64,000 nt of DNA. Origin: Zanthoxylum bungeanum (lineage: Eukaryota; Streptophyta; Magnoliopsida; Sapindales; Rutaceae). The position numbers and the translations under genes are program-made. Shown here one piece after another: positions 46,538 to 58,009 of the stretch. Positions within the stretch are counted from its first letter, which is position 1; each line of letters starts with the position of its first letter. The notes beneath the pieces were generated by a model. That model was not told the origin of the DNA and ran no database searches. It saw only the letters and a program-made list of their open reading frames with translations. The stretch lies in contig SKCR01049645.1 in the NCBI GenBank assembly GCA_019454045.1, forward strand, positions 62,001 to 126,000, given 5' to 3'.

Positions 46538-48580
46538 ATGTTCACTGACGAGGATGCCCGGGGGGTGAGTTTCCCCCACGACGATGCATTAATAATCAAG
46601 GCAACAATCAGCGGTTCAGAGGTAGACATAATCCTGGTGGATCCCGGGAGCGCAGTGGATATAATCTCCAAAGAGGCTCTGGAAGGCCTCGGGGTGGAAT
46701 ATGCAGCTCTAACCGATGATGGCACTCCCTTATACGGCTTCGGGGGTTCAACGGTCGTCCCATTGGGAAGAATACAATTGGCAACGACGATCGAAACTCA
46801 TCCCCGGACTCGGACGATTATGATAAACTTCACGGTGGTGGACTGCATGAGCAGTTACCAAGTCATTATCGGTCGACCTTTCATGATGAAGACAAAGGCC
46901 GCAATGTCATGCTATTACTTAAAGTTAAAATTCCCCACCCGGGAAGGGATTGGAATCGTGTACGGGAGTCTGAAGATATCCCGGAGCTGTTTCGCCACTC
47001 TCTCACGAGAAACCCTATGCGTTGAAGGAGGTACCCAAAAAAGACAAGTGAATGAAGACGGAGAAGAAGCAAGGGGGAACACGGGTCCTCGGCCAAATAA
47101 AGTTGCCCGGTTAGGGACAGTCAAAGAACTAAAGGAGACAGAACTTTTCGGGCCTGGGAAGAGCGTAAAGATAGGGGGAAACTTAGACGAAACCCTGAAA
47201 CAGGGCCTGCTGAGGTGTCTAAAGGAGTACCCAGATATCTTCGCATGGGGGCACGACGACATGCCCGGGATTAATCTGAAGTTCATCAATCACCGCTTGG
47301 CAGTAAACCTGTCACACAAGCCAGTCAAGCAAAAAAGAAGAACCTTTAATCAGGAACGATGCAGGGCAGTAGCTACCGAGGTGGACAAATTGTTGAAAGC
47401 TGGTTTCATCAGAGAAGTAAAATACCAGGAGTGGGTATCAAACGTGGTATTAGTGAATAAGTCAAACGAAAAGTGGAGAATGTGCTTGGATTTCACCGAC
47501 CTCAACAAGGCATGCCCGAAAGACAGCTTCCCACTACCAAACATAGATCAGCTAGTATATGCAACAGCCTGCCAGGGACTGCTGAGCTTTATGGATGCCT
47601 TCTCAGGATACAACTAGGTCAAGATGCACCCTGCGGACGAGGAGAAAATAACTTTTGTCACCGATCAGGGGCTTTACTGTTATAAAGTAATGCCCTTCGG
47701 ACTGAAGAATGCAGGGGCAACCTTTCAGAGGCTGGTCAACAAAATTTTCAAGCCGCTCATCGGCACGTCAATGCTGGTATATGTTGATGACATGATAACA
47801 ATGTCTAAAGAGCCAGGATGTCACGTGACCGATCTAAAGAAAACCTTTGCATTACTGAGGAAACACAATTTAAAGCTCTACCCGGAGAAATGTGCTTTCA
47901 GAGTGGCCTCAGGGAAGTTTTTGGGCTACATGGTAAGCTCCCGAGGCATAGAAGCAAATCCGCAGAAGATCCAAGCCGTACTGGACTTAAAATCTCCCAA
48001 GACGGTAAAAAGAAGTGCAAAGTCTAACCGGCAGGTTGGCTGCACTCAACCGATTTATCTCCCGAGCAACCGACAAGTGCCACCCCTTCTTCAAAGTCAT
48101 CAAGAAAGCAAAAAAGGAAATCGACTGGACGCCGGAATGCGAGGAAGCCTTCCTACAGTTAAAACAATACCTAACACAACCCCCACTTCTAGCGAAACCA
48201 TTCCCAGGGGAAACCTTATACTTGTACTTAGCTGTTTCAGAGCATGCAGTAAGTTCGGTACTAGTGCAAGAGGTCGACAAGGTCCAAAGGCCAGTATATT
48301 ATGTCATCAAAGCTCTGTTAGATAATGAGACCCGATATCTGGTACATTAACTGGTCGCCCTGTCATTAATCACTGCAGCCCGGAAATTACGACCCTACTT
48401 CCAAGCCCATCCTATTGGGGTTTACACCGATTATCCTCTGAGACAGATTCTGCAGAAACCATAGGTTTCAGGCAGGTTAATGAAATTGTCGGTAGAGTTA
48501 AGTGAACACGACGTTTCTTACCTCCCAATGGTGGCAGTAAAAGGGCAGGCTTTGGCAGATTGTGTTGCGAAATTCACACG
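46538..48580 (+). pseudogene. Tat-like pol: protease, RT and partial RNase H
   Basis: In a different frame from gag. Protease at about 46590-46900 has the catalytic-Asp box as VDPGSAVDII, with Pro where Thr, Ser or Gly is usual. RT runs from about 47280: KWRMCLDFTDLNKACPKDSFPLPNID, GLLSFMDAFSGYN, then an in-frame TAG (47615-47617), VMPFGLKNAGATFQRLVN, and YVDD at 47780-47791. One extra base in the A run near 48007 shifts the frame. The RNase H segment (EEAFLQLKQYLTQPPLLAKP) runs in the new frame to a TAA at 48348. RNase H remnants continue to about 48580. Confidence 0.88.
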
Positions 48581-49037
48581 ACGGTGCATTTGTGGCCGTT
48601 GGATTGAACGAAAGCATCAGATATGTGCCACATGTCTTCTTTAAAAATGATCTTCCAAAATTAAATGGACGGATGAGATTGGACGTCCTTGCATTAACAA
48701 TAGCGGTCAGATTGCTCGCTTTTTTGGCCGGGGAACGACGGATGGTTGACAAGTGGCAGGCTCCCGTTGAACCTTAGAAGTGATCTGATGGGCATTTAAA
48801 AGGATGTGACAGTTGCGCGTCTCGAGGGGCAAAATTACAGAAGGGCAATGAGGGGATTTCACCTCGGTAGGAAGAAAGTCAAGCCAAACACCTGAGTCAG
48901 ACCGATCAGGATGTAAGTGTGGGCCGACGAAATTTCTCCTTCAGAAGATCGGCTATCAGTTCATCAACCGTACCACTCTTATATAGTTACCGGCACCAAC
49001 TTGTATAACTCGTTGGAACCGAGAACTAGGGGACAGA
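48581..49037 (+). other. Deletion-scarred end of Tat-like internal region with polypurine tract
   Basis: No integrase zinc finger or DDE core is visible. The last bases (GAGAACTAGGGGACAGA, 49021-49037) form the polypurine tract next to the 3' LTR. Confidence 0.65.
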
Positions 49038-49742
49038 TGTTGATGTTGTTTTCAGGTCCTGTGTTATTTAAGGAGTACGGCAGGGGTAAAAATGTAATTC
49101 CTTTCTTGGTCAGGATCATTAATACCGACCCGACCACATGAGTAAATGGCCGAGCACTTCATGATCGGTAAACCGGGCATCAACAGATCGATAGCAGCAT
49201 TCTCAGTTCAAAAGATCATCATAACCGACCTTATGAAAACCGAGCACATGTCAAGACGTGCTCCAGAAGATAAGGCATCCTATTTTTACACTACTTTCAT
49301 GGGGTAAACTAATAAATCAGTGTCCTAGTAGGATAAAGGAAGTGAATGTAGTTTTAAATTAGGAATCCTTATGGGAAGAGGAAATAGTTTCAAATATGAA
49401 TTCTTGTAGGAGAAAGAATCTGATTTATGCACTATTATAAATAAGAGGGCAGAGCATGCGTAAAAGGAAATCAAGAAGATCATCATCAGACTTGTAAACA
49501 CAAGAGATATTAGAGGAGCATATCACAGTAATAAAAGTATCATTCGTTTTTGTGCCCGTGGACGTAGGTGGGATCTGATCCGCCGAACCACGTTAAATCT
49601 CTTTATTGATTGGTGTATTTATCTGTCTTTTGCTAAATTTACTTTTGGTCCCCCCCCATAACCAAACAAATTCACTATTGAGGGAGAGTTGTTCTAGGGG
49701 TAATATTCTCATATTGCCCTGAGACAAAATCAGCCGTCAACA
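49038..49742 (+). repeat. 3' LTR of Tat-like element
   Basis: 705 bp, TGTTGATG...CGTCAACA, followed by AACTC. Confidence 0.93.
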
Positions 49743-49800
49743 AACTCAATTCACCCCCTCTTGGGAATATAGAATTTGATTGTTGTATTACTTGTAGGGA
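49743..49800 (+). repeat. SIRE-like LTR, right part (end uncertain)
   Basis: AATTCACCCCCTCTTGGG continues the LTR split at 44070. The end is not clear because neither the CA terminus nor a target duplication can be fixed. Confidence 0.55.
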
Positions 49801-50768
49801 ATTTCAGTAAGTACATGGTACTTACATTTGTTAATAATTCAGATAGAACTGAGATTGAATGCTAATCATATACCGTTATATATTCACACATAGTAGAAGA
49901 TTAATTTGTAAAAGCTCAACAGAATTAATATCAACATCGGATCTCAATTCATATTTTGCCATGTTTATTCTATTGATTTGTTAGAACAACTAATAAATGG
50001 GCTAGTTGTTGGAGCGGAGGAGGCTGAAGCCCGCGAGAGTGTAGCGAAGCCCCCACAGATAGGGTTATCAAAAATACTAATACTATTAGGGTTGGTACTA
50101 CAGTGGACGTAGGGAAATTACCGAACCACTATTAATCTATATGTTCTTTCTTTCCGATTACTTGACTACACATTAGATTACAACATGATCCTATAATTAA
50201 TTAAACAGAGACAAAAACACAATCAAAACTATATTATTTTAATTGTGTTTAAAAAAAAATAAGAAACTTATTAGTAAGCAGCTCATTTTGTCAAGTTATA
50301 CAACAATATTATCTGTCAAGTCTATAAATCTTTTACATCAAAATTCAACTCATTTTGTTGATTGGTATGAGGTTTTAAAAAATCCAATCCTTTCCGGTCC
50401 GTATAACATATTTCTGATGAAATTGTCCATTATTTTTATATTCTAGAAAGGTATAATTGTCTCTATAATCTATTTAATTACATTACATTTCATTTCATTA
50501 TTTTTTATTTATCAAATAAAATTTTATAACATTACATTATAAATCCAATTTTTTTCCAAACAAGATTACGATACATTTCTCTTTATTTTATTCTATTTCA
50601 TTATGTTACATTCCATTAAAAACCATCATATTCCATCCATTCAACAATAACGAGTGATATTTTCTTCAGTTATCTTGCATCATAACCCCCAATGTCTTCC
50701 CAAATTAAACGGATTCCTTCAGATTCTAAACCCCTTACTTTTATATATATATAATTATTCTCAGGTCA
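49801..50768. other. Intergenic region with a Copia LTR scrap
   Basis: At 50098-50140 the string GTGGACGTAGGGAAATTACC, followed by GAACCACTATTAATC, resembles the conserved R/U5 part of Tork-type Copia LTRs, suggesting an LTR remnant at about 49980-50220. A perfect 8-bp inverted repeat (GTAAGTAC, spacer ATG) is at 49807-49825. The rest is AT-rich with no gene seen. Confidence 0.5.
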
Positions 50769-50901
50769 GGTTCGTGTGAAATTTTTATCGTCCGGATGTA
50801 CGCAAAGTATTAGTATTTCGTCTGTAATTTTTTTTTTAAAAATTTACTTACATGACAAAGTATTAATACTTGGCGTGCGGACAATAAAAAATCCACGAAT
50901 C
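50769..50901. mobile_element. Small fold-back element (MITE-like)
   Basis: About 133 bp. The left end GGTTCGTGTGAAATTTTTAT and the right end read on the minus strand (GATTCGTGGATTTTTTATTG) pair, and the pairing goes on inward through a TCCG...CGC...AAGTATTA.TA segment. No coding capacity. Lies about 140 bp past the stop codon of the BAHD gene. Confidence 0.6.
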
Positions 50902-50933
50902 ATAATAATAATAATAATAATAATATTTATTTA
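50901..50933. repeat. (ATA)n microsatellite
   Basis: Seven or more ATA units beside the fold-back element. Confidence 0.85.
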
Positions 50934-51037
50934 TTTCTAAAATCAAAGTTTCCTCTTTTCGATGGCCCCCATAGTACCCTATCTTAACTGTTTTGCCTTA
51001 TTACAACATATAGAGTCGATCGAACATCCCAATGAAT

Positions 51038-54000
51038 TTAGAACTCATAAAAGAACTTCTTGAAGAGTTCCATTTCATGGCTCTGTAAGCTTATAACCAA
51101 TGACAAGCTCCCATCTTTGATCGGACTCGGCAAAATATATGACAACCCTTCAAAAATTACTTTCGTTAGCCCTGTAAAAATCGGACGCCCCCATCCAAAA
51201 TTTGCATCATGTATGGGCAGCCGCATCCAACTTACTATCTTCAGATTCGGACTCTTAAAAAAATGAGGCCCATGCCTGAGATTCGTAGGATCATTCTGTT
51301 CCAAATAAGCAAGAGCTGATTTCCAATACTCATCATCCATCCGCTTTATTGATTCCTGAATTTTCTCTATTGTGAAAACCAACGGTTTTGATTGTATGTC
51401 ACCTGCTAAGGCAATTGGTGTAGCGGAAAGGATTGCGTTACCAAAATATCCAAGCGGGAGTGGAGGATTCAATCTCGACCGTCCGTCTATGTTTATGTAT
51501 AACTTGCTTGCTTCATCATTAGATAATCCGCGTGCTTTGCACGTGCAACGCCATATATGTGCTGATAGAATCTCAAACGTGCTATATTTGGCATCGGGTT
51601 TAAGATGTTGATCTTTCTTTATATTTGTTTTGAGAGTGTTTATTTGATCAAGTGATAGTTTAAAGGTAGCAACGGATGTAGGTGTAGGATGAGCTAATTG
51701 TGGTTCGTTATTGGTGGCATCGTTCAAGGAAAGAGGTGGGTCGAATTCAGTGTGGTGAAACTTAGGAATATTAGGTTGGATGACCTTATCATGGGGACGA
51801 AGTATGGTTCGATCAATGAACGGTGGATATTTGATGGGAAAGCCACGTGTCATGTCAGCCCATGAGTTGATGAAATGAAGTGCTGATAATCCATCAGCTA
51901 AAGTGTGTTGAAAACCAACTCCAAGAGAAACTCCCCCACACTTGAAACGAGTAACCTAGAAACAAGGGAGGAACTAGGAATTAGCTGGTTCAGAAAAAAA
52001 TTATGAAGTAAGAGTAAACAAAGAGATATAAATGCATGCGGTTGCTAATTTGAATTTTGCAAAATGTAAAATGAGGATAACGGGATGTGGGTAATGTACT
52101 TATTGTTCGGGCGGATGCGGAACTCTTAGAGTCAGATCGGTGTCCCGCGTAAAGGAAATGAGTCTAACCAGTAGATATATAGTATGAGTGTATTTTTAAA
52201 ATGTAAGATGAGTATAAAATTCTTATTAAGAAAGCTTTTTTGTTTAAGAAACATATTTCACATGTAATGCTATTTGGCTTTCAGGAAACCGAAGGAAACT
52301 GATACTGAAAAATTCTTATTAAGAAAGCTTTTTTGTTTTCAATTACTTGCAGAATGCTATGCAAAGGAATTATATATACAACTGTTCTTACTAACTAATT
52401 ACTTTAACTAAAGCATAATCATTTTAATAGTCAACAAGTTAACCGATCCTAACTAACTTGAACTCCCCTACTGAATCTGTTGCCTTGATGTGCCTGTGAG
52501 ATGATCAGGTACTGCTTAATGTATTGGCTATATCAGTGAGGCTAAGTGTGCTTCCTTAACACTTAACTAGTAAAACCTTACATATGGTATTAAGGGAGTA
52601 TTTCTTGGGAGAGAAAAATTTATATAGGATGGACTCAATAGACCAATCAAATGAGTGCGTGATATGTATTAGTCAATAATTTTCTGTCTTCATTAACATT
52701 GGTTAATTTCGGAATTAATCTATATATGTTAAATATAAACGGACAGATGTACCATATCATCTGAACACTCATTCCACATAAGTCTTTCTCTATTTAGGAA
52801 GTAGGTTAGGAACATCTCCAACAATATTCCCTACTAGGGATGGTAGAAATCTCCACGGGGATGGGGCCCGTGGGGCTCGGTACATTAGGGGCATGTAAGC
52901 AGATAATTTTTATACTCCTTAGTTGGACAAGTCGGGTACATGTATTGACGTCCCCGTTAAAATATAGGTAAAATCTATGTGTGAATGGGTATATGTATGG
53001 GGTCTGCAGGGCCCAGTACGTTAGAGGCATATAAGAGGATAACTTTTATACCCGTTAATTGAACGAGACAGGTACGAGTATTGACATCCCCTACCATACC
53101 CCACCCTTTGGCATCCATACTTCCTACATAGCTCCTCACATATATCCAAAATTGAGATTACTTTTAAATTAAGATGTCATGTATGAGGATTTGCTCAAAC
53201 AATCCTCCTACATATCTCATAAATAATATAAAATATATGTATATATTGTAATGTCAATTGACTAGTCTCTATGATGGCATTGATTTATGCGTAAAACATC
53301 ATTTTTCTCTTATAAATCTAAAGAGTGTGGTCACCGAAAATTTAAGTATGATAGATATAAAATGTGTTGTTAGAGATTAAAATTTTATCTCATTCTATTG
53401 ATTTAAGATAGGGAAAATAAGCAAAAACCTTGATAATTGGTAAATTACACGAAACCCCTTTATTTATAAATTTGACTAGTTCAAAGTAAATTAATAAATA
53501 TTTAAAGAATAAATATTGTTTATATTTATTAATTTAGTATTATATCTCTTTATTTGTGAAAAGTATCATAATAATAAGTATACTTATACCAAAAATACCT
53601 TGCATAGGGGTTTTTTTTTTTTTTATTTTACCAAGATAGTTTAGCTCATTTTTCAATCTCTGGAAGATGTTCTAATGTCCATAAATAATAACCACCTTTA
53701 ACTAATTAAACGTGTTTTGGGTTAGTTTCAAAGTTAATCCACTCATTACCAAGAACAAATCCTTCAAGCCCCAAAGAGCCATATATGTTGCTAGGACCTT
53801 TTATATATATATACACACATACCTGTAACAAAAGTAGCGGAATAGAAGAGATATCATTTGTTTGGTCGATTGTTGGAACGAGCTGCTGAAGCTTGATGCT
53901 TGGAGTGAAATCAACCTCAAAATCATCAATAACACAACTTGTTTCAGCCTCCACCAACAAAACTCCCTCTGAATTACACTTAATCTCCAGTCTGCCATTT

Positions 54001-54242
54001 TCATCCCTTCCAAATCTTCCAGCCACTGGATAAAACGGCACAAGAACTTTGCTTAAAGCCTCCTTCAGTACATGACCTTCAAAGAAATCTGAACAATCTT
54101 CAGCATGGCTTCGGCTGTAAAAGTACACCGTAGGGAGATGAAAAGATACCATAAACATGTCCAAGTTAGAGAGCCAGAGGCCATGCTTGGGCGTTTCTTG
54201 TGCAGGGCGTATAATTGTTGAATCCTTTACGTGAATTTCCAT
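51038..54242 (-). CDS. BAHD acyltransferase, hydroxycinnamoyl-CoA shikimate/quinate transferase-like (two exons)
   Basis: Exon 1 is 54242-53823 and exon 2 is 51955-51038, joined in phase 0 across a 1867-bp GT-AG intron (CAG|GTATGT ... TTTCTAG|GTT). The predicted protein has 445 residues, the usual BAHD length. It starts MEIHVKDSTIIRPAQETP, as in the HCT/HQT/rosmarinate-synthase group. Conserved features: ALSKVLVPFYPVAGR near residue 60-80, FKCGGVSLGVG at 144-154, the catalytic HxxxD motif HTLAD at 157-161, and a C-terminal NFGWG at 392-396 where DFGWG is nearly universal. By family knowledge such enzymes are cytosolic and move an acyl group (often caffeoyl or coumaroyl) from CoA to an alcohol or amine; the acceptor cannot be read from sequence. 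The frame is intact. Its promoter is disturbed by a hAT-like insertion. Confidence 0.9.
51956..53822 (-). other. Intron of the BAHD gene
   Basis: 1867 bp, canonical GT-AG. It contains a 30-bp direct repeat (52216-52245 and 52309-52338), and a diverged tandem pair of about 125 bp at about 52850-53090 sharing GGGGC(T)C.G..AC.TTAG.GGCAT and TATTGAC.TCCCC cores. No gene inside. Confidence 0.85.
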
Positions 54243-54308
54243 TTTTTGTCACCCACCTGAAATATTTGCACATAATAACTAGCACCAAGGGTTGTATTTT
54301 ACTGTAGA

Positions 54309-54845
54309 TAGAGGTGGCAAAAACGAATTGACAAATTGGATTTGTATCGAATCTTAAACGAATCAAATCAAAATATGATGAATTTGTATTCGATTCGTTT
54401 ATTAAACGAATCCTAATATCAGAATTCGTATTCGAATCGTTTATTAAACGAATCGATGACGAATATTCTTTTAGTCATAATATTATTTAATAACATAAAT
54501 TATCATAATTTATTTACATTAATTCTTCATAAATATATACATATGAAATACGTAATTAATATATATTTATTAAAAATAGTTCACCAAATATCAATAATAT
54601 TATTTTTCTATAATAATTAGTCATAATTTCTCGAATCTTAATTAAAAAATAACAATAATCAGTGAAAATAAATAATAATTAAACGAATAAACGAATCAAT
54701 AAACTTAAATTTATATTCGATTCGTTTAATAAACTAATCGAATTGACCCATTTATTAAACAAATCTAATTTTTTAAACTCATATGCACTTTAAAGTGAAT
54801 CAAATCGAATGAATAAATGAATTCAAACCCAAATTGTCACCCCTA
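54309..54845. mobile_element. hAT-like non-autonomous element in the BAHD 5' leader
   Basis: 537 bp. Ends TAGAGGTGGCAA and, on the other strand, TAGGGGTGACAA, matching the TAGGGGTGGCAA-type terminal repeats of hAT MITEs. Flanks ACTGTAGA (54301-54308) and ACTATAGG (54846-54853) match at six of eight bases, fitting an aged 8-bp hAT duplication. The interior is built of GATTCGTTT.AAACGAATC-like inverted repeats and has no gene. Confidence 0.75.
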
Positions 54846-54878
54846 ACTATAGGTTTCAATTTTTGCTACTGAAACTTG

Positions 54879-54886
54879 TATTTATA
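54879..54886 (-). promoter_or_regulatory. Probable TATA box of the BAHD gene
   Basis: On the minus strand, CCTATAAATAC. Transcription would be expected to start about 25-32 bases downstream (54847-54855), at the edge of the hAT-like element, placing that element inside the 5' leader. Confidence 0.5.
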
Positions 54887-56000
54887 GGCATTCCCAATTT
54901 TCCACACATACGTTATCATTACTCATGGACTAATCCTTATCTACTTGTTCTTCACCACGCAATTAACTACTATCACATAGTGCTACGACAATGAGTTGGC
55001 TCCTTTTCCATCAAACATCGTTCTTCATTTTGATTTTCTCTTTCGGAAATTTATGAAAATGACCTATTAATATATCCTTTTCATTTTGTACAAATAATCA
55101 CATTCCATTAATTAGTACTTTTGTAATTGATGAAAATTAAAAAGTCTACATTTAATAAAAATACAGTAATCATTTTATATTATAGTTTTATTAATCCTCT
55201 TAATTTAGTATATTTGTGAAATAATAATTAAATTTATATTTTATATGTTTATATATATATATATATTTAATTTCTTATATAGGTGAAATAATATTTTGAA
55301 GGCCAGAAACTTAAAAGGGCGTTCTAACAGTGTATAATTTGGGAAATTCCAATTTTACATAATTTTCGTAATTTGGTCAAAACTTTTTTGTCTGATATCG
55401 GATTGAGACGATTATAATTTTGATTAAAGACTCACATATCTACAACTTTATTGTTTAAAATATTTTCTAGTTCTGAAGTTTTCAAAGACGAAATTGATGA
55501 AAAATCCAAAGGGTGAAACTCTTAATATGATAATATAAATTAATTTACTTATATTATAATATATGAATTATAATCTAAAGACTAATATATAATTTACATA
55601 TGGATTAATTATTCACAAACTTTGTTACCGCTTATATGGTTGGTTTTATTTATTTGGCATAATTGAGTATCTAACTGGACTTGTTATAGACAATATCACT
55701 CCATTTATGGCTGATTTTATATGTTTTGACATAATTAATTCTTGAAATAAATTAACTGGATAATAATGACAATTTATATATTATAAAAAGTAAGATTTCT
55801 AAATTTGAAATATTAAAAGTGAGTCCCCTAGCCTCAATATTTTATTTTATTATTACAGTCCAATTTAAAATTGTCTATCACTTCAAATAATTCAATCTTT
55901 TTGTTTTCACTCAAATTATTATTTTATTTTATTACTTCGATACTTTTATACATGGGAGTAAAGAACCACTTTGTGAGTAACTTCGTGAGTGTGTCATGTT
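54887..56000. other. AT-rich upstream region, possibly with a decayed Athila LTR
   Basis: No gene seen. A degenerate Athila primer-binding site follows at 56001, so the 5' LTR of that element should lie here, but I cannot define its left end. Confidence 0.4.
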
Positions 56001-56020
56001 CTTGAAATCGTTATCGGGGA
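56001..56020 (+). promoter_or_regulatory. Degenerate primer-binding site of Athila-like element
   Basis: TCGTTATCGGGGA is a decayed form of the Athila site GCCGTTGCCGGGGA, which pairs with tRNA-Asp. The changes are mostly C to T or G to A. Confidence 0.55.
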
Positions 56021-56716
56021 ATATAATTTTGTAGATAGAATAATAATTTATCATCCTTGTATTTTTTTTTTAATTTTTTTTATCTTGTACTTTGTTGTAT
56101 TTTCTACATCTCACTTTTTTATTCTTTACATTTGTGTAGATCCAAGATGTCCTGATTGATCCTAAATGAATCATGAACCCAGAAATCTCACACATAGACA
56201 AACCCTGTATTTGATTCTTCAAGATTACAAGAGATAGAAAACTCAATAAAAATGGAGCTTGTATTTTGCCTAAGAATTTTCTAGAGATTCTTCCATAATT
56301 TTTTGTAAGAAACCTAATTCAAGAAATTGAGACAGCTGAACAATAAATTCAATTGAGCTCAGAATTGATGAATTAGATGACGTTTTTAGATCTAATCATT
56401 ACATTTATATTTTTTTTCTTATTTTTCTTTTGTCATTTATTTTTATTTTTTTCACTTGTTTATTATTATTTTTTTGTAAGTATTGCATTTGCATATTTAA
56501 ATTTTAACATATAATCTGCATTTAGGTTGCATGAAATATTGGTCTCGATCATCCAGTGGTAGATTAAATAGAGAGTCTCCATCACTTTTATCGTCGGTCA
56601 AAATGGCCGAGAACCGTAATGAAAACTCACCTAGCTGAGATGAAAATCCAGTTGACCAGGTAAAACGTGAGTCTCAGCATGGCGATCTTAATCATCATAA
56701 GACACTCATATAATTC

Positions 56717-57540
56717 ATGGGTCCCACTAGGATAGGATTACCATCTTGCATTGTTTTCCCTCAGATGCTTCACGTTTCAATTTCAAACTAGGTATCATCC
56801 AATGTTTACCTACAATTTATGGTCTAAAATCAGAAAATCCTTATCAGCACTTAAGGAAATTCGAAGAGGTATGTAATACTTGCACATACCAAAATAACAC
56901 CATGAATATAATTCGACTCAAGTTTTTACCATTTTCTTTAAAGGATAAAACTAAAATTTGGCTGCAAAACCTTAGGTCGGGATCCATTAGAACATGGGAT
57001 GATTTGTAAGAATAATTTCTGCAAAAAATTTCCCCCTCACAAGATAAACTCCTTTAAGAGGAGAATCACAACTTTCACACAAGAGTCAGGGGAAATACTT
57101 TATCAATGTTGGGAGAGATTTAAAGAAATATTAAATGTTTGTCCACATCACAGGTTTGAAACATTGAGGCCGATTTCCTACTTCTTTGAGGGTTTAACAC
57201 CCTAAATTAGATAAATAGTGGAAATGATGTGTAATGATGAGTTTATGGATAAAAGTACTGAAGATGCATTAGTTACTTAGAACACATATGGGACACAATT
57301 GGCACTTATGAGTCGTCTGTAAAACCACAGTCATCTAGTATAAACATGTTTAACCTTAGGGAATACCATATACAATCTTTCTGCTAATTATGCATCTCTA
57401 ACGAAAAGGTTGAGGCACTAGAAATAAGGAAGAGTAATCATGTCAAGTCAATTAAAGAAGTCACATGTCATATATGTAATTCAAATGAACATGTTAGACA
57501 AATTTTCCCAACTTTGCAATTTCTGCAAGAATGTCTCAAT
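56717..57540 (+). pseudogene. Athila-like gag
   Basis: ATG at 56717 begins MGPTRIGLPS. After a frameshift comes FNFKLGIIQCLPTIYGL, ENPYQHLRKFEEVC and LPFSLKDKTKIWLQNLR. After another shift come YQCWERFKEILNVCPHHRFE and FFEGLTP. A knuckle CHICNSNEHVRQIF with the last Cys changed to Phe is at about 57468-57510. Strong match to the Athila gag pattern; broken. Confidence 0.85.
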
Positions 57541-58009
57541 GACTAAGTCTGTTCTATAAGCACCTTCAATAGACCAAATCCAAACCCATACCCCCAAACC
57601 TACAATTCTGGTTGGAGAAACCATCCAAACTTCATTTGGAAGAAAGATAACCAAGCACAATCGTCCCAATAACCTCCCCAAGTATACCGGAATTTCCAAA
57701 ATTCTCAGAATTATGTACCATATATATCATCGCTTAGGAAAACCCTTGAGAATACGTTGCATGCATTCATTGAGTAACAAAAAGCGACCAATAACCAAAA
57801 TGTGCAAATATTAATTGATTTGAAAGATACTTTTTCAAAATCACATCTGAATTGACCATTAATGAGAAAGTAAAGTTTCATGCACAACCACAGTCAAACC
57901 CCAAGAGTATCAAAACTTTCACGAGGGCAGTCCTAGTACTCAACACATAAACCAAGTCAAATCTATTATTGCTCTTCGTAGTAGTAAGGTCATCCAAAGA
58001 CCCATTCTT

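Larger units (their letters stand above)
44071..49742 (+). mobile_element. Tat-like Gypsy retrotransposon (integrase lost)
   Basis: 5.7-kb element with TGTTGATG...CGTCAACA LTRs and a perfect 5-bp duplication, inserted into the SIRE-like LTR. It codes for gag, protease, RT and part of RNase H, but nothing resembling integrase before the 3' LTR, so a large internal deletion is inferred. The gag with a CVHHNLRGHPTDGC box and the TGGCGCCGTC primer-binding site point to the Tat/Retand side of Ty3/Gypsy. Confidence 0.88.

Noticed and set aside
51060..51611. Plus-strand frames within BAHD exon 2
   Set aside because: Antisense shadows of a well-supported minus-strand exon.
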